A stretch of 64,000 bases of DNA from Pseudomonas sp. 102515 (GTDB taxonomy: Bacteria > Pseudomonadota > Gammaproteobacteria > Pseudomonadales > Pseudomonadaceae). Every line of letters begins with the position of its first letter. The stretch's first letter is position 1. The stretch lies in the NCBI RefSeq assembly GCF_031085165.1, contig NZ_JAVHTY010000002.1, positions 558,001-622,000 of the forward strand, written 5' to 3'. Shown here piece by piece: positions 11,060 through 19,438 of this stretch. The notes beneath the pieces are model-generated. The model made no database searches. It had not been told where the DNA came from and was given only the letters and a program-made list of their open reading frames with translations. A program made the translations under genes and the position numbers.

Positions 11060-11893
11060 TCAATCCAGGTCGGCCGCCGAATGCCGCTCGGCCACCTGCT
11101 CCCCTGGCTCACCCCAGGTCCGATTGACCCGCCGACCGCGCTGCACCGCCGGCCGGGCGGCGATGGCCTTGGCCCAGCGCTGCACGTGGGTATAGTCCTG
11201 CACCGAGAGGAATTCCGCGGCGTTGTACAGCTGGCCCAGCACCAGGTTGCCGTACCAGCTCCAGATGGCGATGTCGGCGATGCCGTAGTCCTCGCCGGCC
11301 ACATAGCTGCGCTCGGCCAGCAGGCGGTCGAGCACATCGAGTTGGCGCTTGGCTTCCATGGCGTAGCGGTTGATGGGGTATGCGAGCTTTTCTGGCGCAT
11401 AGGCGTAGAAATGGCCGAAGCCGCCGCCCAGGAAGGGCGCCGAGCCCATCTGCCAGAACAGCCAGTTCAGCGTCTCGGTGCGCCCGGCATGATCCTTGGG
11501 AATGAAGGCACCAAAGCTGTCGGCGAGATAGAGCAGGATGGCGCCGGACTCGAAGACACGCAGCGGCTCGGCGCCGCGGCGATCCACCAGGGCCGGGATC
11601 TTGGAATTCGGGTTGATCTCGACGAAGCCGCTGGAAAATTGCTCGCCCTCGCTGATGCGGATCAGCCAGGCGTCGTATTCGGCGTCGCGGTGTCCGGCCG
11701 CCAGCAATTCCTCCAGCAGGATGGTCACCTTCATGCCGTTTGGCGTACCCAGCGAATACACTTGGAAGGGATGCTCGCCGACCGGCAGTTCCTGGTCATG
11801 GGTCGGCCCGGCGACAGGGCGGTTGATGCTGGCGAAGTTGCCGCCGGAGGTGGTGGGGGTCCAGACGCGTGGGGGCGTGTAGGGTTCGCTCAT
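11060..11893 (-). CDS. yghU: YghU-type glutathione S-transferase / disulfide-bond reductase
   Basis: Cytosolic GST-superfamily protein of 277 residues. The N-terminal extension MSEPYTPPRVWTPTTSGGNFASINRP is characteristic of the YghU/Nu class. A thioredoxin-like domain follows with NPNSKIPALVD, then an alpha-helical C-terminal domain (LNWLFWQMGSAPFLGGGFGHF, GIADIAIWSWYG). YghU binds two glutathione molecules and reduces disulfides. I chose the MSEP start, eight codons inside the longest frame, because it matches the family N-terminus. It is a monocistronic gene with 120 bp of upstream spacer. Confidence 0.88.
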   Translation of the reverse strand: MSEPYTPPRVWTPTTSGGNFASINRPVAGPTHDQELPVGEHPFQVYSLGTPNGMKVTILLEELLAAGHRDAEYDAWLIRISEGEQFSSGFVEINPNSKIPALVDRRGAEPLRVFESGAILLYLADSFGAFIPKDHAGRTETLNWLFWQMGSAPFLGGGFGHFYAYAPEKLAYPINRYAMEAKRQLDVLDRLLAERSYVAGEDYGIADIAIWSWYGNLVLGQLYNAAEFLSVQDYTHVQRWAKAIAARPAVQRGRRVNRTWGEPGEQVAERHSAADLD

Positions 11894-12013
11894 GATGGCT
11901 CTGTCCTCGGTCGGCACGGATGGGTAGTTCGATCATAACCGAACTTTGCGCCAGGTCTGTTCAATGGCTCTCATGCTGGCGACAAACCGGATCCAGGAAA
12001 GCCGCTGAGGCGC

Positions 12014-12916
12014 TCAGGCGTTCTGTTCGGTCAGGCGCTGCACCGTCAGGCTGCGGTACTGGCGCGGGGTCATGCCCTTGAGCTGGTGGAAACGTCGATT
12101 GAAGTTGGAGATGTTGTTGAAGCCGGCCTCGAAGCAGATGTCGGTGACCGGCATGCGGCTGTGGGAGAGCATCTCGCAGGCCTTGCTGATGCGCAGGCTG
12201 TTGACGAATTCGACGAAGGTGCGGCCGGTGGCCTGGCGGAAGAAACGCGAGAAATAGGTGGGCGTCATGCCCAGGTGCTCGGCCACTTCCTCCTGGGTGA
12301 AATCACGCTGGTAGTGATCGAAGATGAAATTCAGCGCCCGGTTGGTGCGATCCACCGCCTGTTCGCTCGCCGTGGCCGGCTCGACGCTGCCCGACAGCAG
12401 CTGGTAGCGCTCCGAGGTGGCCAGCGCTTCCATCAGCACCAGGAAATGGCCGAGGCGGGTGGCACCGCCGCTTTCCGAGATCTGTTGCAGCAGCGCCTCG
12501 GCGCGGGCGATCAGCTGCGGATCCTGGAATTCGATGCCATAGCGGGCGCGCTCCAGCAGCGGCGCCAGGCCGCTGAGTTCGGGAAACACCGCCGTGGCGT
12601 TGTCCACCGTCTCGTTGGTGAAGTTGACCAGCATGTCGCGCTTGGCCACCACCTCGCCCTCGGCGACGCGGCTGATCCAGTTGTGCGGCAGATGCGGGCC
12701 GGTGAGGAACAGACTGCCCGGATAGAAGTTGCCGATGTAGTCGCCGATGAAAGCGGTCCCCGAACTGGCCACGATCAGGTGCAGCTCGTATTCCTTGTGG
12801 AAATGCCAGCGCACCAGCGGGCAGGGAAAACCATGCTCCCGATAGATCACCGAGTGACCGCTCAGGTCCTCCATCAATTCGTAGGAGGGGTTGCGCTTGC
12901 GCAAGGACTGACTCAT
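12014..12916 (-). CDS. AraC-family transcriptional regulator with cupin sensor domain
   Basis: A 300-residue regulator: N-terminal AraC-type cupin (HFHKEYELHLIVASSGTAFIGDYIGNFYPGSLFLTGPHLPHNW) and a C-terminal double helix-turn-helix (EEVAEHLGMTPTYFSRFFRQ; VTDICFEAGFNNISNFNRRF). The C-terminal pattern SNFNRRFHQLKGMTPRQYR is the AraC signature. The start at MSQSLRKRNPSYE avoids an unsupported five-residue extension. The ligand is unknown; the His-containing cupin could bind a sugar or small acid. No target gene is obvious: the GST gene lies downstream in the same direction 120 bp away, and the GNAT/C39 gene lies upstream. Confidence 0.88.
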   Translation of the reverse strand: MSQSLRKRNPSYELMEDLSGHSVIYREHGFPCPLVRWHFHKEYELHLIVASSGTAFIGDYIGNFYPGSLFLTGPHLPHNWISRVAEGEVVAKRDMLVNFTNETVDNATAVFPELSGLAPLLERARYGIEFQDPQLIARAEALLQQISESGGATRLGHFLVLMEALATSERYQLLSGSVEPATASEQAVDRTNRALNFIFDHYQRDFTQEEVAEHLGMTPTYFSRFFRQATGRTFVEFVNSLRISKACEMLSHSRMPVTDICFEAGFNNISNFNRRFHQLKGMTPRQYRSLTVQRLTEQNA

Positions 12917-12981
12917 GGGGCGACCCGCCAATCAAGTTGGTCCTGATCCTGGCCCTGTTCGCGCCACCGTGCAACCCTGCA

Positions 12982-14076
12982 TCAACCGGCTCGCAGGACT
13001 ACCGCCGCGCGCAGCTTGCCGCGGCCGAAGCGACTCATCTTGTCGAATTCGGCATGGGACACGGGGATGTGCTGGCAGTCCAGTTCGCGGCGGTGCTGGC
13101 TGTGGTCGACATCGGGGTCGTGCAGGTAGACGAAGTCCTCGTCGCAGTCGGTGACCAGCACCCAATGAGGCCCCTTGGCCTTGGTCAGCCGGAAGGAGCT
13201 GATCAGCACCAGTGGAAAGGCGCCCTCGGCGACCCAGGCGGCCACGTCCAGGCGGGTGCGGTAGAGCCGCTCGATGGGCGACTGCTTGACCTCGGCGCTG
13301 AAGTCCTCGTGCACCAGGCGCATGACCTCCTTCTTCTCCTCGCTGCGCACGCCATCGAGAAACAGCGGCCCCCGGGTGTTGACCTGCAGCGTCACGCTGA
13401 AGCCCCGTCGCTGGGCGGCCAGGGCCAGGCCATGGGGCCCGCAGCCACCGTGGCCTGCCGTCATGTAGATGGTGGTGGCTTCCCGCCACAGCCGCAGTTC
13501 CTCGCGCCGCTCCAGTGGCCGGCCCGGTTGCAGCGCGCCCATGGCCATCAGCAGGCTGGCCGGGCCACAGGTGAAGTCGGTGGTCTGGCGATAGAAGGGC
13601 ACCGGTCGGGCCTGGCCCTCGCGTGGCTGGCGGATGCGCTTCTCGAAGCGCAGCGCCTGGCTGTGGTCCTCGTAGTAGTCCTCTACCGTGGCGAAGGGCA
13701 GGTAGCCGTTGCGTTCATAGAGGGCGATGGCGGCGGCGTTGTCCGGCCGGACCTCCAGGCGCAGGTAGGCGCAGTCGCGCTCCACCGCCTCGGCTTCGGC
13801 AGCCTCCAGCAGGCGCTGGCCCAGGCGATGACCGCGCGCCTCGGGATCGACGGCGATGGAATAGAGACGCGCCAGCGAGGTGTTCTGGTGGAACAGCACC
13901 AGGGCATAGCCCGCCACCTGGCGGTCATTTTCGGCCAGGATCAGCACGGCGTTCGCCCGGGTGAGCATGTAGTGGAAATTGCGCCGGGAAAGGCGGTCAT
14001 AGCTGAAGCAGCGCGCTTCCAGATCGACCAGCGCCGCCAGATCGTCCAGCCCGGCGGGCCTGAGCATGAAACTCAT
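12982..14076 (-). CDS. GNAT acetyltransferase fused to C39-like cysteine peptidase
   Basis: A two-domain protein of 364 residues. Residues 1-145 are a GNAT N-acetyltransferase of RimI type, with the acetyl-CoA loop at RGHRLGQRLL (81-90) and YERNGYLPFATVEDYY. Residues 158-364 form a papain-like peptidase C39/DUF3335 domain with Gln164, nucleophile Cys170 (TTDFTCGPASLL), His304 (KGPHWVLVTD) and Asp320 (YLHDPDV). All catalytic positions are present, and no signal peptide or TM segment is visible, so it is cytosolic. It is transcribed divergently from an RLAN-type ATP-grasp ligase. In this family setting the pair is thought to build and trim or acetylate peptide-like products. The substrate is unknown. 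Confidence 0.85.
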   Translation of the reverse strand: MSFMLRPAGLDDLAALVDLEARCFSYDRLSRRNFHYMLTRANAVLILAENDRQVAGYALVLFHQNTSLARLYSIAVDPEARGHRLGQRLLEAAEAEAVERDCAYLRLEVRPDNAAAIALYERNGYLPFATVEDYYEDHSQALRFEKRIRQPREGQARPVPFYRQTTDFTCGPASLLMAMGALQPGRPLERREELRLWREATTIYMTAGHGGCGPHGLALAAQRRGFSVTLQVNTRGPLFLDGVRSEEKKEVMRLVHEDFSAEVKQSPIERLYRTRLDVAAWVAEGAFPLVLISSFRLTKAKGPHWVLVTDCDEDFVYLHDPDVDHSQHRRELDCQHIPVSHAEFDKMSRFGRGKLRAAVVLRAG

Positions 14077-14158
14077 CGCGAAGGATTCTCCTGGAGCAGA
14101 GCGGGCAGCCTGGCATGGTTAAGCAACGGTTAATAGCACCCGCGTTACAACAGTTGGA

Positions 14159-14194
14159 GTGGTCCGGCGGCATCCGGGTTTCCGCCGGGACCAC
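14159..14194. other. Long hairpin in the 5' leader of the ATP-grasp gene
   Basis: Arms GTGGTCCGGCGG (14159-14170) and CCGCCGGGACCAC (14182-14194) pair over 12 bp with one bulged base and an 11-nt loop. The hairpin ends 21 bases before the GTG start, next to the Shine-Dalgarno GAGGAGG, and has no downstream T-run. It could influence translation or mRNA stability. Confidence 0.5.
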
Positions 14195-14215
14195 GCCCCG
14201 CACCGAGGAGGTCCA

Positions 14216-15709
14216 GTGAGCAAGCTGTATATCGTCGTGGAACGCAAGGAAGACTGGTCGTCCTACTATCCCAGTGAAGATGTCATCACCGCCCAGGAAT
14301 ACCTGGAGCAATCCAACGAGCAGGACAACGGCAAACGCGTGCAGGTGATCAACCTCTGCCGCAGCCAGAAGTACCTCGGCCACGGCTATTACTGCTCGCT
14401 GCTCGCCGAAGCCCGGGGGCACAAGGTCATCCCCTCGGTGCGCACCATCAGCGAACTGGCGCGCAAGTCCCTCTACGGCCTGGCGCTGGAGGACCTGGAC
14501 AAGCTGCTGACCAAGGCACTGGCCGGCCATCCCTATGGCAGCGCCGATGGCTTCACCCTCACGCTCTATTTCGGCAATACCGACATCGCACCCCTGCAGG
14601 ACCTGGCACGCCAGGTGTTCGAGGCCTTTCCCTGCCCGCTGCTACTGGTGGAATTCCGCCGCGATCGCGCCGGCTGGCACATCGGCGGCCTCAAGCTGGG
14701 CAGCATCCACAAGCTGCACGAACAGCAGGAAGACCTCTTCGCCAACGCCCTCGACGGCTTCAGTCGCCGCGTCTGGCTCAAGCCGGGGCGCCGCGAGAAA
14801 TACCGTTTCGACCTGGCCATCCTGCACGACCCCAAGGAAGCCTTTCCGCCCTCCGATGCCAAGGCGCTGAAGAATTTCGTGCGCGTCGGCAAACACCTGG
14901 GGCTGGACGTGGAGCTGATCGAAAAGAAGGATTACGCGCGGCTGGGTGAATTCGATGCCCTGTTCATCCGCGAGACCACCGCCATCGACCACCATACCTA
15001 TCGCTTCGCCAAGAAGGCCGAAAGCGAGGGCCTGGTGGTGATGGACGATCCACGCTCGATCCTGAGATGCACCAACAAGGTCTATCTGGCCGACCTGCTG
15101 CGCGCCCACAAACTGGACATGCCAGCGACCGAGATCCTCTACAAGGACAATCCCGGTCAACTCGAAGGACTCGGTGAACGCCTGGGCTTTCCGTTGGTGC
15201 TCAAGATCCCCGATGGCTCCTTTTCCCGCGGCGTCATCAAGGTCGAGGACCCCGCCCAGCTGCGCAAGGCCAGCGCCGAACTCTTCGAACGCTCGGTGCT
15301 GCTCCTGGCCCAGGAGTTCTTCTACACCGAATATGACTGGCGGATCGGCGTGCTCAACCAGGAGCCGATCTTCGCCTGCCAGTACTTCATGTCCAAGGGG
15401 CACTGGCAGATCTACGACCACAGCGCCAGCGCCACCGAGGTCAGTGGCGATTTCCGCACCCTGGCGGTGCAGGACGCGCCTCACGCCGTAGTGGAACTGG
15501 CGGTACGCACCGCCAACCTGATCGGCGATGGCCTCTATGGCGTGGATCTGAAACAGGCGGGAGACAAGCTGGCGGTGATCGAAGTCAACGACAACCCCAA
15601 CATCGATTGCGGGGTGGAGGACCTCGTGCTCAAGGACGATCTCTACGCCCTCGTGCTGGAGGAGTTCATCCGGCGGCTGGAGTCGCAACGCGGCGGGCAG
15701 CCCTGGTAA
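14216..15709 (+). CDS. RimK-family ATP-grasp ligase with RLAN domain
   Basis: A 497-residue carboxylate-amine ligase. The N-terminal 200 residues (SKLYIVVERKEDWSSYYPSE...) match the RimK-like ATP-grasp N-terminal (RLAN) domain; the rest is an ATP-grasp fold with KIPDGSFSRGVIKVED and the metal-binding EVNDNPNID at about 456-464. The start is GTG with an excellent GAGGAGG ribosome site; the open frame extends further upstream, but without a site. Enzymes of this class add amino acids (often glutamate) to a protein or peptide carboxylate using ATP. It is divergent from the GNAT-C39 gene with a 139-bp shared control region. The substrate and product are not known to me. Confidence 0.85.
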   Translation: MSKLYIVVERKEDWSSYYPSEDVITAQEYLEQSNEQDNGKRVQVINLCRSQKYLGHGYYCSLLAEARGHKVIPSVRTISELARKSLYGLALEDLDKLLTKALAGHPYGSADGFTLTLYFGNTDIAPLQDLARQVFEAFPCPLLLVEFRRDRAGWHIGGLKLGSIHKLHEQQEDLFANALDGFSRRVWLKPGRREKYRFDLAILHDPKEAFPPSDAKALKNFVRVGKHLGLDVELIEKKDYARLGEFDALFIRETTAIDHHTYRFAKKAESEGLVVMDDPRSILRCTNKVYLADLLRAHKLDMPATEILYKDNPGQLEGLGERLGFPLVLKIPDGSFSRGVIKVEDPAQLRKASAELFERSVLLLAQEFFYTEYDWRIGVLNQEPIFACQYFMSKGHWQIYDHSASATEVSGDFRTLAVQDAPHAVVELAVRTANLIGDGLYGVDLKQAGDKLAVIEVNDNPNIDCGVEDLVLKDDLYALVLEEFIRRLESQRGGQPW

Positions 15710-15729
15710 CGCGCCAGGGTCGCGGAGTC

Positions 15730-15820
15730 GTAGGTTGGGCTGAGCGTAGCGAAGCCCAACAGTCCAGGCTGGCTTCGCTATGCTGGGCTTCGACGGTAGA
15801 GCCGCCTCAGCCCAACCTAC
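15730..15820. repeat. REP-like palindromic element pair
   Basis: GTAGGTTGGGCTGAG (15730-15744) and its exact reverse complement CTCAGCCCAACCTAC (15806-15820) flank inner copies of GCGAAGCCCAAC and TGGGCTTCG, forming a cruciform-capable unit between two convergent genes. It resembles intergenic REP/BIME elements common in pseudomonads. Confidence 0.8.
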
Positions 15821-15830
15821 AGAAACGGGC

Positions 15831-16034
15831 TCAGGCGCCGTGGCACTTCTTGAATTTCTTCTCGCTGCCGCACGGGCAGGGATCGTTGCGACCCACTTCC
15901 TTCAGCGGATTGCGCACCGGCTCCTGGACCGGACCATGGTTACAGTGCGGGCCATGCACATGGTGCGCATGACCGTGATCATGCTGGTGGTCATGGTCAT
16001 GATTGCAATCGGGACCGTGGACGTGTTGGTTCAT
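15831..16034 (-). CDS. His-rich SEC-C zinc-finger microprotein
   Basis: A 67-residue protein. The N-terminal half is an extraordinary His/Asp/Cys metal-binding tract with two similar HGPxCNH units (HGPDCNH and HGPHCNH) separated by [13 protein letters not shown]. The C-terminus is a canonical SEC-C motif, [19 protein letters not shown], the zinc-binding module also found at the SecA tail. The start MNQHVHGPD is 1 bp after the stop of the LEA2 lipoprotein gene, so the two are probably co-transcribed. The role is unknown; metal storage or delivery, or a SecB/ribosome interaction through the SEC-C module, are possibilities. Confidence 0.8.
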   Translation of the reverse strand: MNQHVHGPDCNHDHDHQHDHGHAHHVHGPHCNHGPVQEPVRNPLKEVGRNDPCPCGSEKKFKKCHGA

Positions 16035-16035
16035 C

Positions 16036-16518
16036 TCATAACTCCGGGATGTAGGCGCCAGGCACGAACTGCCCCTGGCGAGAAAAATGGACACTGCGTC
16101 CGAACAGCCAGCCGGTCTTCACCCGACCGCGCAGGCGGTAATTGATCGGCTGGCTGGGGTCCTCCAGCATGCGGCCGACGTCCTTCACGTAGCGCCACAG
16201 ATTGGTCTGCACCGGTACCGAGAAGCTGCGCTGGCCATTGGCCGGTACCGACGAACGCAGGTTGGCGGTCCCCTGGGACAGCAGCAGATCGTTCAGATAG
16301 ACCGTATAGGTCAGATTGCGCACGGGCAGGGGGCTGTCGTTAGGATTCCGAACGCGGAAGTGCAGCACGAAGTCCTGGCTCCACAACCGTGCGCGGATCA
16401 GCTCCACGCCGGTCAGCTCGACCTGGGGCTCGTCATAGTTGCGCCCGATGTAGGTACAACCACCAAGGCTGCTCAGCAAGACGCCGAGCAGGGTGATGAA
16501 CAAGGCCTGGCGAAGCAT
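16036..16518 (-). CDS. LEA2/WHy-domain lipoprotein
   Basis: A 160-residue lipoprotein with a signal peptide and lipobox (LLSSLGGC, Cys21). The mature part is a LEA type-2 (water-stress/hypersensitive-response) beta-sandwich with the family pattern [41 protein letters not shown]. Members are periplasmic or outer-membrane attached and associated with stress tolerance; no enzymatic activity is known. The start at MLRQALF follows a GGGAGT site; the 23 codons upstream carry no signal. The downstream SEC-C gene follows after 1 bp. Confidence 0.82.
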   Translation of the reverse strand: MLRQALFITLLGVLLSSLGGCTYIGRNYDEPQVELTGVELIRARLWSQDFVLHFRVRNPNDSPLPVRNLTYTVYLNDLLLSQGTANLRSSVPANGQRSFSVPVQTNLWRYVKDVGRMLEDPSQPINYRLRGRVKTGWLFGRSVHFSRQGQFVPGAYIPEL

Positions 16519-16687
16519 GCGGCACTCCCGTTTTCTGCGCAGTTTAACAAGCACCGATTGCTGCACAAGTCGGGGCCGCTTCGGCACAGGCTAACAAAAA
16601 AACGCCTGGGCCAGGCGACCGTGCGGACTGGACCACTCCGGCGCGACGTTGCATCCTGCAGCTCTTGCCGTGACCGAGGAGGTCGTC

Positions 16688-17245
16688 ATGTCCGCCGTGC
16701 TCTATGAAATCGCCTTCCAGGGCGAGCTGGTCGCTGGCGCCGATGCGCAGCAGACCCGACAGAATCTGATGCGGCTGTTTCAGGCGGATGAACAGCGCAT
16801 CGCCGTGCTCTTTTCCGGTCGCCGCATGATCATCAAGAATCGCCTCGACGCCGCCACGGCCGAGCGCTATCGCGCCACCCTGGCCCAGGCCGGGGCGCGG
16901 GTGGAGGTCGCGCCCATGGCGGAGACGATCGAGCCGGCTGCGGCACCTACCGAGAAGCGGGAGCCGACCCCGGCCACCGCTTCGCCACCTGCCGCCGAGC
17001 GCGGGTCGCTGTCGGTCGCGCCCCGCGATGCCGTGATGGCGGCTTTCGTCGCTGTCCAGGCGCCGGATTTCGGCCTGGCGCCGGTGGGTGCCGATCTCCA
17101 GGATCAGGCCGCGCCGGTAGCGTCGCCGCGAGTCGATCTCTCGCACCTTAGCCTGGCGCCGGTGGGCAGCGATCTGGGCCCGGCGTCCGAGGCGCTACCC
17201 GTGGCGGTCCCGGACACGGATCACCTGACGCTGGCCAGGGAGTGA
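16688..17245 (+). CDS. Hypothetical protein with C-terminal LAPVGxDL repeats
   Basis: A 185-residue protein of unknown function. The N-terminal 75 residues look folded (YEIAFQGELVAGADAQQTRQNLMRLFQADEQRIAVLFSGRRMIIKNRLD); residues 76-125 are a Pro/Ala/Glu-rich linker. The C-terminal tail repeats a short linear motif, FGLAPVGADL and LSLAPVGSDL. The start has a GAGGAGG site 6 bp upstream (GACCGAGGAGGTCGTC). No TM segment or signal peptide is visible. The repeated tail suggests a docking peptide for an unidentified partner, which is inference. Confidence 0.7.
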   Translation: MSAVLYEIAFQGELVAGADAQQTRQNLMRLFQADEQRIAVLFSGRRMIIKNRLDAATAERYRATLAQAGARVEVAPMAETIEPAAAPTEKREPTPATASPPAAERGSLSVAPRDAVMAAFVAVQAPDFGLAPVGADLQDQAAPVASPRVDLSHLSLAPVGSDLGPASEALPVAVPDTDHLTLARE

Positions 17246-17257
17246 GCTCAGCCGGCG

Positions 17258-17731
17258 CTACAGGAAGCCGGCACAGCACTTCTTGAACTTCGCACCACTG
17301 CCGCACAGGCAGGCGTCGTTGCGACCCGGCAGCGGACTTGCGGTCGGATCGAGAAAGTACCAGCGCCCCTCGCGCTGCACGAAGCCCGAGCGCTCTTCAT
17401 GGCGATGGGTGCCACGCCCATCCTCCCAGCGCGCCACGAAGCTGACCCGCGCATGGGCGGGATCCCCCGGCTCGGGGCGATGCTCCAGCACCTGCAACCC
17501 CTGCCAGCGACTGCCCAGGCTCCAGGCCGCCAGGGCCGCCTTGTCCAACTGATCCTGCTGCGCAGGCGCCGTGGTGGCCACCAGATAGTCGATCAGCCCC
17601 AGCACATAGGCGCTGTAGCGCGAGCGCATCAGGTGCTCGGCATCGGGCGCCGGCGTGCCGGCATGAAAGGCTCCGCAACAGTCGCCGAGCGATAGGTCCG
17701 AGCCACAGGGGCAGGGGGCCATGGGTTGCAT
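17258..17731 (-). CDS. ychJ: YchJ-family protein with two SEC-C motifs
   Basis: A 157-residue member of the YchJ/UPF0225 family. An N-terminal SEC-C motif ([19 protein letters not shown]) is followed by an NTF2-like central domain ([26 protein letters not shown] ... [20 protein letters not shown]) and a C-terminal SEC-C motif ([19 protein letters not shown]). Both zinc knuckles are intact. The start [10 protein letters not shown] is 1 bp from the stop of the DUF6231 gene upstream, so they form a two-gene unit. The biochemical role of YchJ is not established. Confidence 0.88.
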   Translation of the reverse strand: MQPMAPCPCGSDLSLGDCCGAFHAGTPAPDAEHLMRSRYSAYVLGLIDYLVATTAPAQQDQLDKAALAAWSLGSRWQGLQVLEHRPEPGDPAHARVSFVARWEDGRGTHRHEERSGFVQREGRWYFLDPTASPLPGRNDACLCGSGAKFKKCCAGFL

Positions 17732-17732
17732 C

Positions 17733-18230
17733 TCACCACCAGTACTTGCCGAAATTCTGCGGATTGGCCCAGAACCGGGCATTGAGCCAGTCCGGGACCT
17801 GCTTGTAGTCGTGCAGATCATAGCTGAACAGGGTGACCACCTGGCCGTCGCGGGCGAAGCGCTCGCTGGCCTGCAGGGCCAGGGCATAGAAATCCGTCAG
17901 CTGCCAGTCACTGGCGGCCAGGTCCACCAGCACCGCCAGGCGCGAGGTGTTGAAGTTGCGCAGGCCGCCGAGCAATTCGCGGCCCTGGCGCAGCGGCAGG
18001 TGTTCCAGGCAGTCGGCGACGATCACCAGATCGTAGCGTTCGGCCAATAGGCTGGGGTCACCCAGAGGCACCGCTGCCTGCACCAGCTGGCATTGCGGAT
18101 GCGCCTCGACATAGGCCCCGAGCGCCGGCAGCGGCTCGCGCGCCACACAGAGGAGGCGCTTGGGCTGGTGGTGCTCGAGCAGGCTTGCCAGAGCCTGTTG
18201 TGGGGTGCGGGACGAGAATATGTTTGCCAT
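17733..18230 (-). CDS. DUF6231-type conserved hypothetical protein
   Basis: A 165-residue protein beginning [30 protein letters not shown]. The central part ([39 protein letters not shown]) resembles the motif-II region of a degenerate Rossmann methyltransferase, but no glycine-rich SAM loop is visible. The C-terminus ends in aromatic [12 protein letters not shown]. It is commonly seen as a conserved Pseudomonas gene next to ychJ. Start chosen six codons inside the longest frame. A methyltransferase-like fold without activity is my inference. Confidence 0.75.
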   Translation of the reverse strand: MANIFSSRTPQQALASLLEHHQPKRLLCVAREPLPALGAYVEAHPQCQLVQAAVPLGDPSLLAERYDLVIVADCLEHLPLRQGRELLGGLRNFNTSRLAVLVDLAASDWQLTDFYALALQASERFARDGQVVTLFSYDLHDYKQVPDWLNARFWANPQNFGKYWW

Positions 18231-18365
18231 TAAGGGAACCCTAATCAAGTCGCGATTGACTAAGCAACCAGCGTTGTCAAGATGTGTACGCCACCATTAG
18301 TCTGACAGCGCCATAAAACGAAAGACGAGCCTAACTCGCGGCACCCGGTCTATAGGAGACCCTTC

Positions 18366-19019
18366 ATGAGCAAGAGCATCGCAAGGACAGCTTTACCCCT
18401 CATCCTGGCAAGCACCGTGCTGGCTGGTTGTGCGGGCGGCGTACAGAAATCCGATTGGCCGGTCTGCGCTGCGGTCGGCGCGCTGGTCGGCGGTGCGGCC
18501 GGCGCTACCCAGAGCGGTAACGTCGCCGGCATGGCGGCTCTGGGCATCGGTACCACCGCTGGTGCCTATTGCTGGGTGCATGGCAAGGGCAACGAGCAGG
18601 TCGCTCGCATGGAGCCCGCTCCGGCTCCGGTGCCCGCACCGGCTCCCGCGCCGGCACCGCTGCCCAAGCAGGAAGTGATCACCGCCCGCGACCTGCACTT
18701 CGCCTTCGATTCCGCTGAGGTCAGCCCGCAAGATCGCGCTCAACTCGACGGTATCGCCGGTCGTCTGCGTGGCGAAGCCGCCAGCACTCGCCTGTCGATC
18801 ACCGGCCACACCGACAGCAAGGGCACCGACGCCTACAACCAGCGTCTGTCCGAGCGTCGCGCCAAGTCGGTCAGTAACTACCTGATCCAGGCCGGCGTGC
18901 CGGCAGCCAGCGTCGTGTCCGTGAAAGGCATGGGCGAGCGTCAGCCGATCGCCACCAACGAGACCGCTGAAGGCCGTGCCACCAACCGCCGCGTCGAGAT
19001 CCAGATCGACCGCGAGTGA
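18366..19019 (+). CDS. OmpA-family lipoprotein with glycine zipper
   Basis: A 217-residue outer-membrane lipoprotein: signal peptide with lipobox LAGC (Cys22), a glycine-zipper hairpin (AAVGALVGGAAGATQSGNVAG...), a Pro/Ala linker (residues 80-102), then an OmpA C-terminal domain binding peptidoglycan (LHFAFDSAEVSPQDRAQLDGIA; GHTDSKGTDAYNQRLSERRAKSV; ANRRVEIQID). It tethers the outer membrane to the cell wall. A TAGGAG site precedes the start, and a GC-rich hairpin terminator follows directly at 19026. Confidence 0.9.
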   Translation: MSKSIARTALPLILASTVLAGCAGGVQKSDWPVCAAVGALVGGAAGATQSGNVAGMAALGIGTTAGAYCWVHGKGNEQVARMEPAPAPVPAPAPAPAPLPKQEVITARDLHFAFDSAEVSPQDRAQLDGIAGRLRGEAASTRLSITGHTDSKGTDAYNQRLSERRAKSVSNYLIQAGVPAASVVSVKGMGERQPIATNETAEGRATNRRVEIQIDRE

Positions 19020-19025
19020 TGCACC

Positions 19026-19053
19026 GGCGGCGGACCCTGGTCCGCCGCCTTTA
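19026..19053 (+). terminator. Terminator after OmpA lipoprotein gene
   Basis: Nine-bp stem GGCGGCGGA / TCCGCCGCC with loop CCCTGG, followed by TTTACTTTCT. Confidence 0.8.
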
Positions 19054-19109
19054 CTTTCTCCGGCTCCAGGCGTTATGGTCCGAACCATCTCGTCCTCCTG
19101 CTGGAATCC

Positions 19110-19370
19110 ATGAAAACCCTGTCCCTTACCGGCAAAGTCCTTCTCCTGCTGTTCTGGCTCGCCGCAGCCGCCACCCTCGCTCTGCCTCTCGCCCGTCCTT
19201 TCCCCCAATTGCTGGCCCTGGTCGCCCTGGCCTTGCTGCTCCTGCACCTGGGTGAAGTCTTCGCCAACCGCCGTGCCTTGCGCCTGCGTCGTCACCCCTG
19301 GCTCGACCGCTTGAGCCTGTTGGTCTTTGGCGCCTTTCATCGCCTACCCCCGCAGTTGCCCATCGCCTAA
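19110..19370 (+). CDS. DUF1145 small membrane protein
   Basis: An 86-residue protein with two hydrophobic helices (residues 7-27 and 32-50; KVLLLLFWLAAAATLALPL and LLALVALALLLLHLGEVF), followed by a basic segment RRALRLRRH. It matches the DUF1145 family of inner-membrane proteins of unknown function. A weak CTGGA site lies 5-6 bp before the ATG. It sits between the OmpA terminator and the LexA box of dinG, so it is probably monocistronic. Confidence 0.7.
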   Translation: MKTLSLTGKVLLLLFWLAAAATLALPLARPFPQLLALVALALLLLHLGEVFANRRALRLRRHPWLDRLSLLVFGAFHRLPPQLPIA

Positions 19371-19438
19371 TCGGCCTGCGACCTCAACGTCGGGCGCATC
19401 CTGACGACAGGCGCGTTATCATAGCGCCCAAGATCCAT

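Noticed and set aside
16595-16617. Minus-strand terminator-like hairpin (CGCCTGGGCCAGGCG next to an A-run) between divergent genes
   Set aside because: No minus-strand gene ends there; it lies upstream of the LEA2 lipoprotein gene. It might end an antisense transcript, but the short 3-nt loop and location give too little support to list it as a feature.
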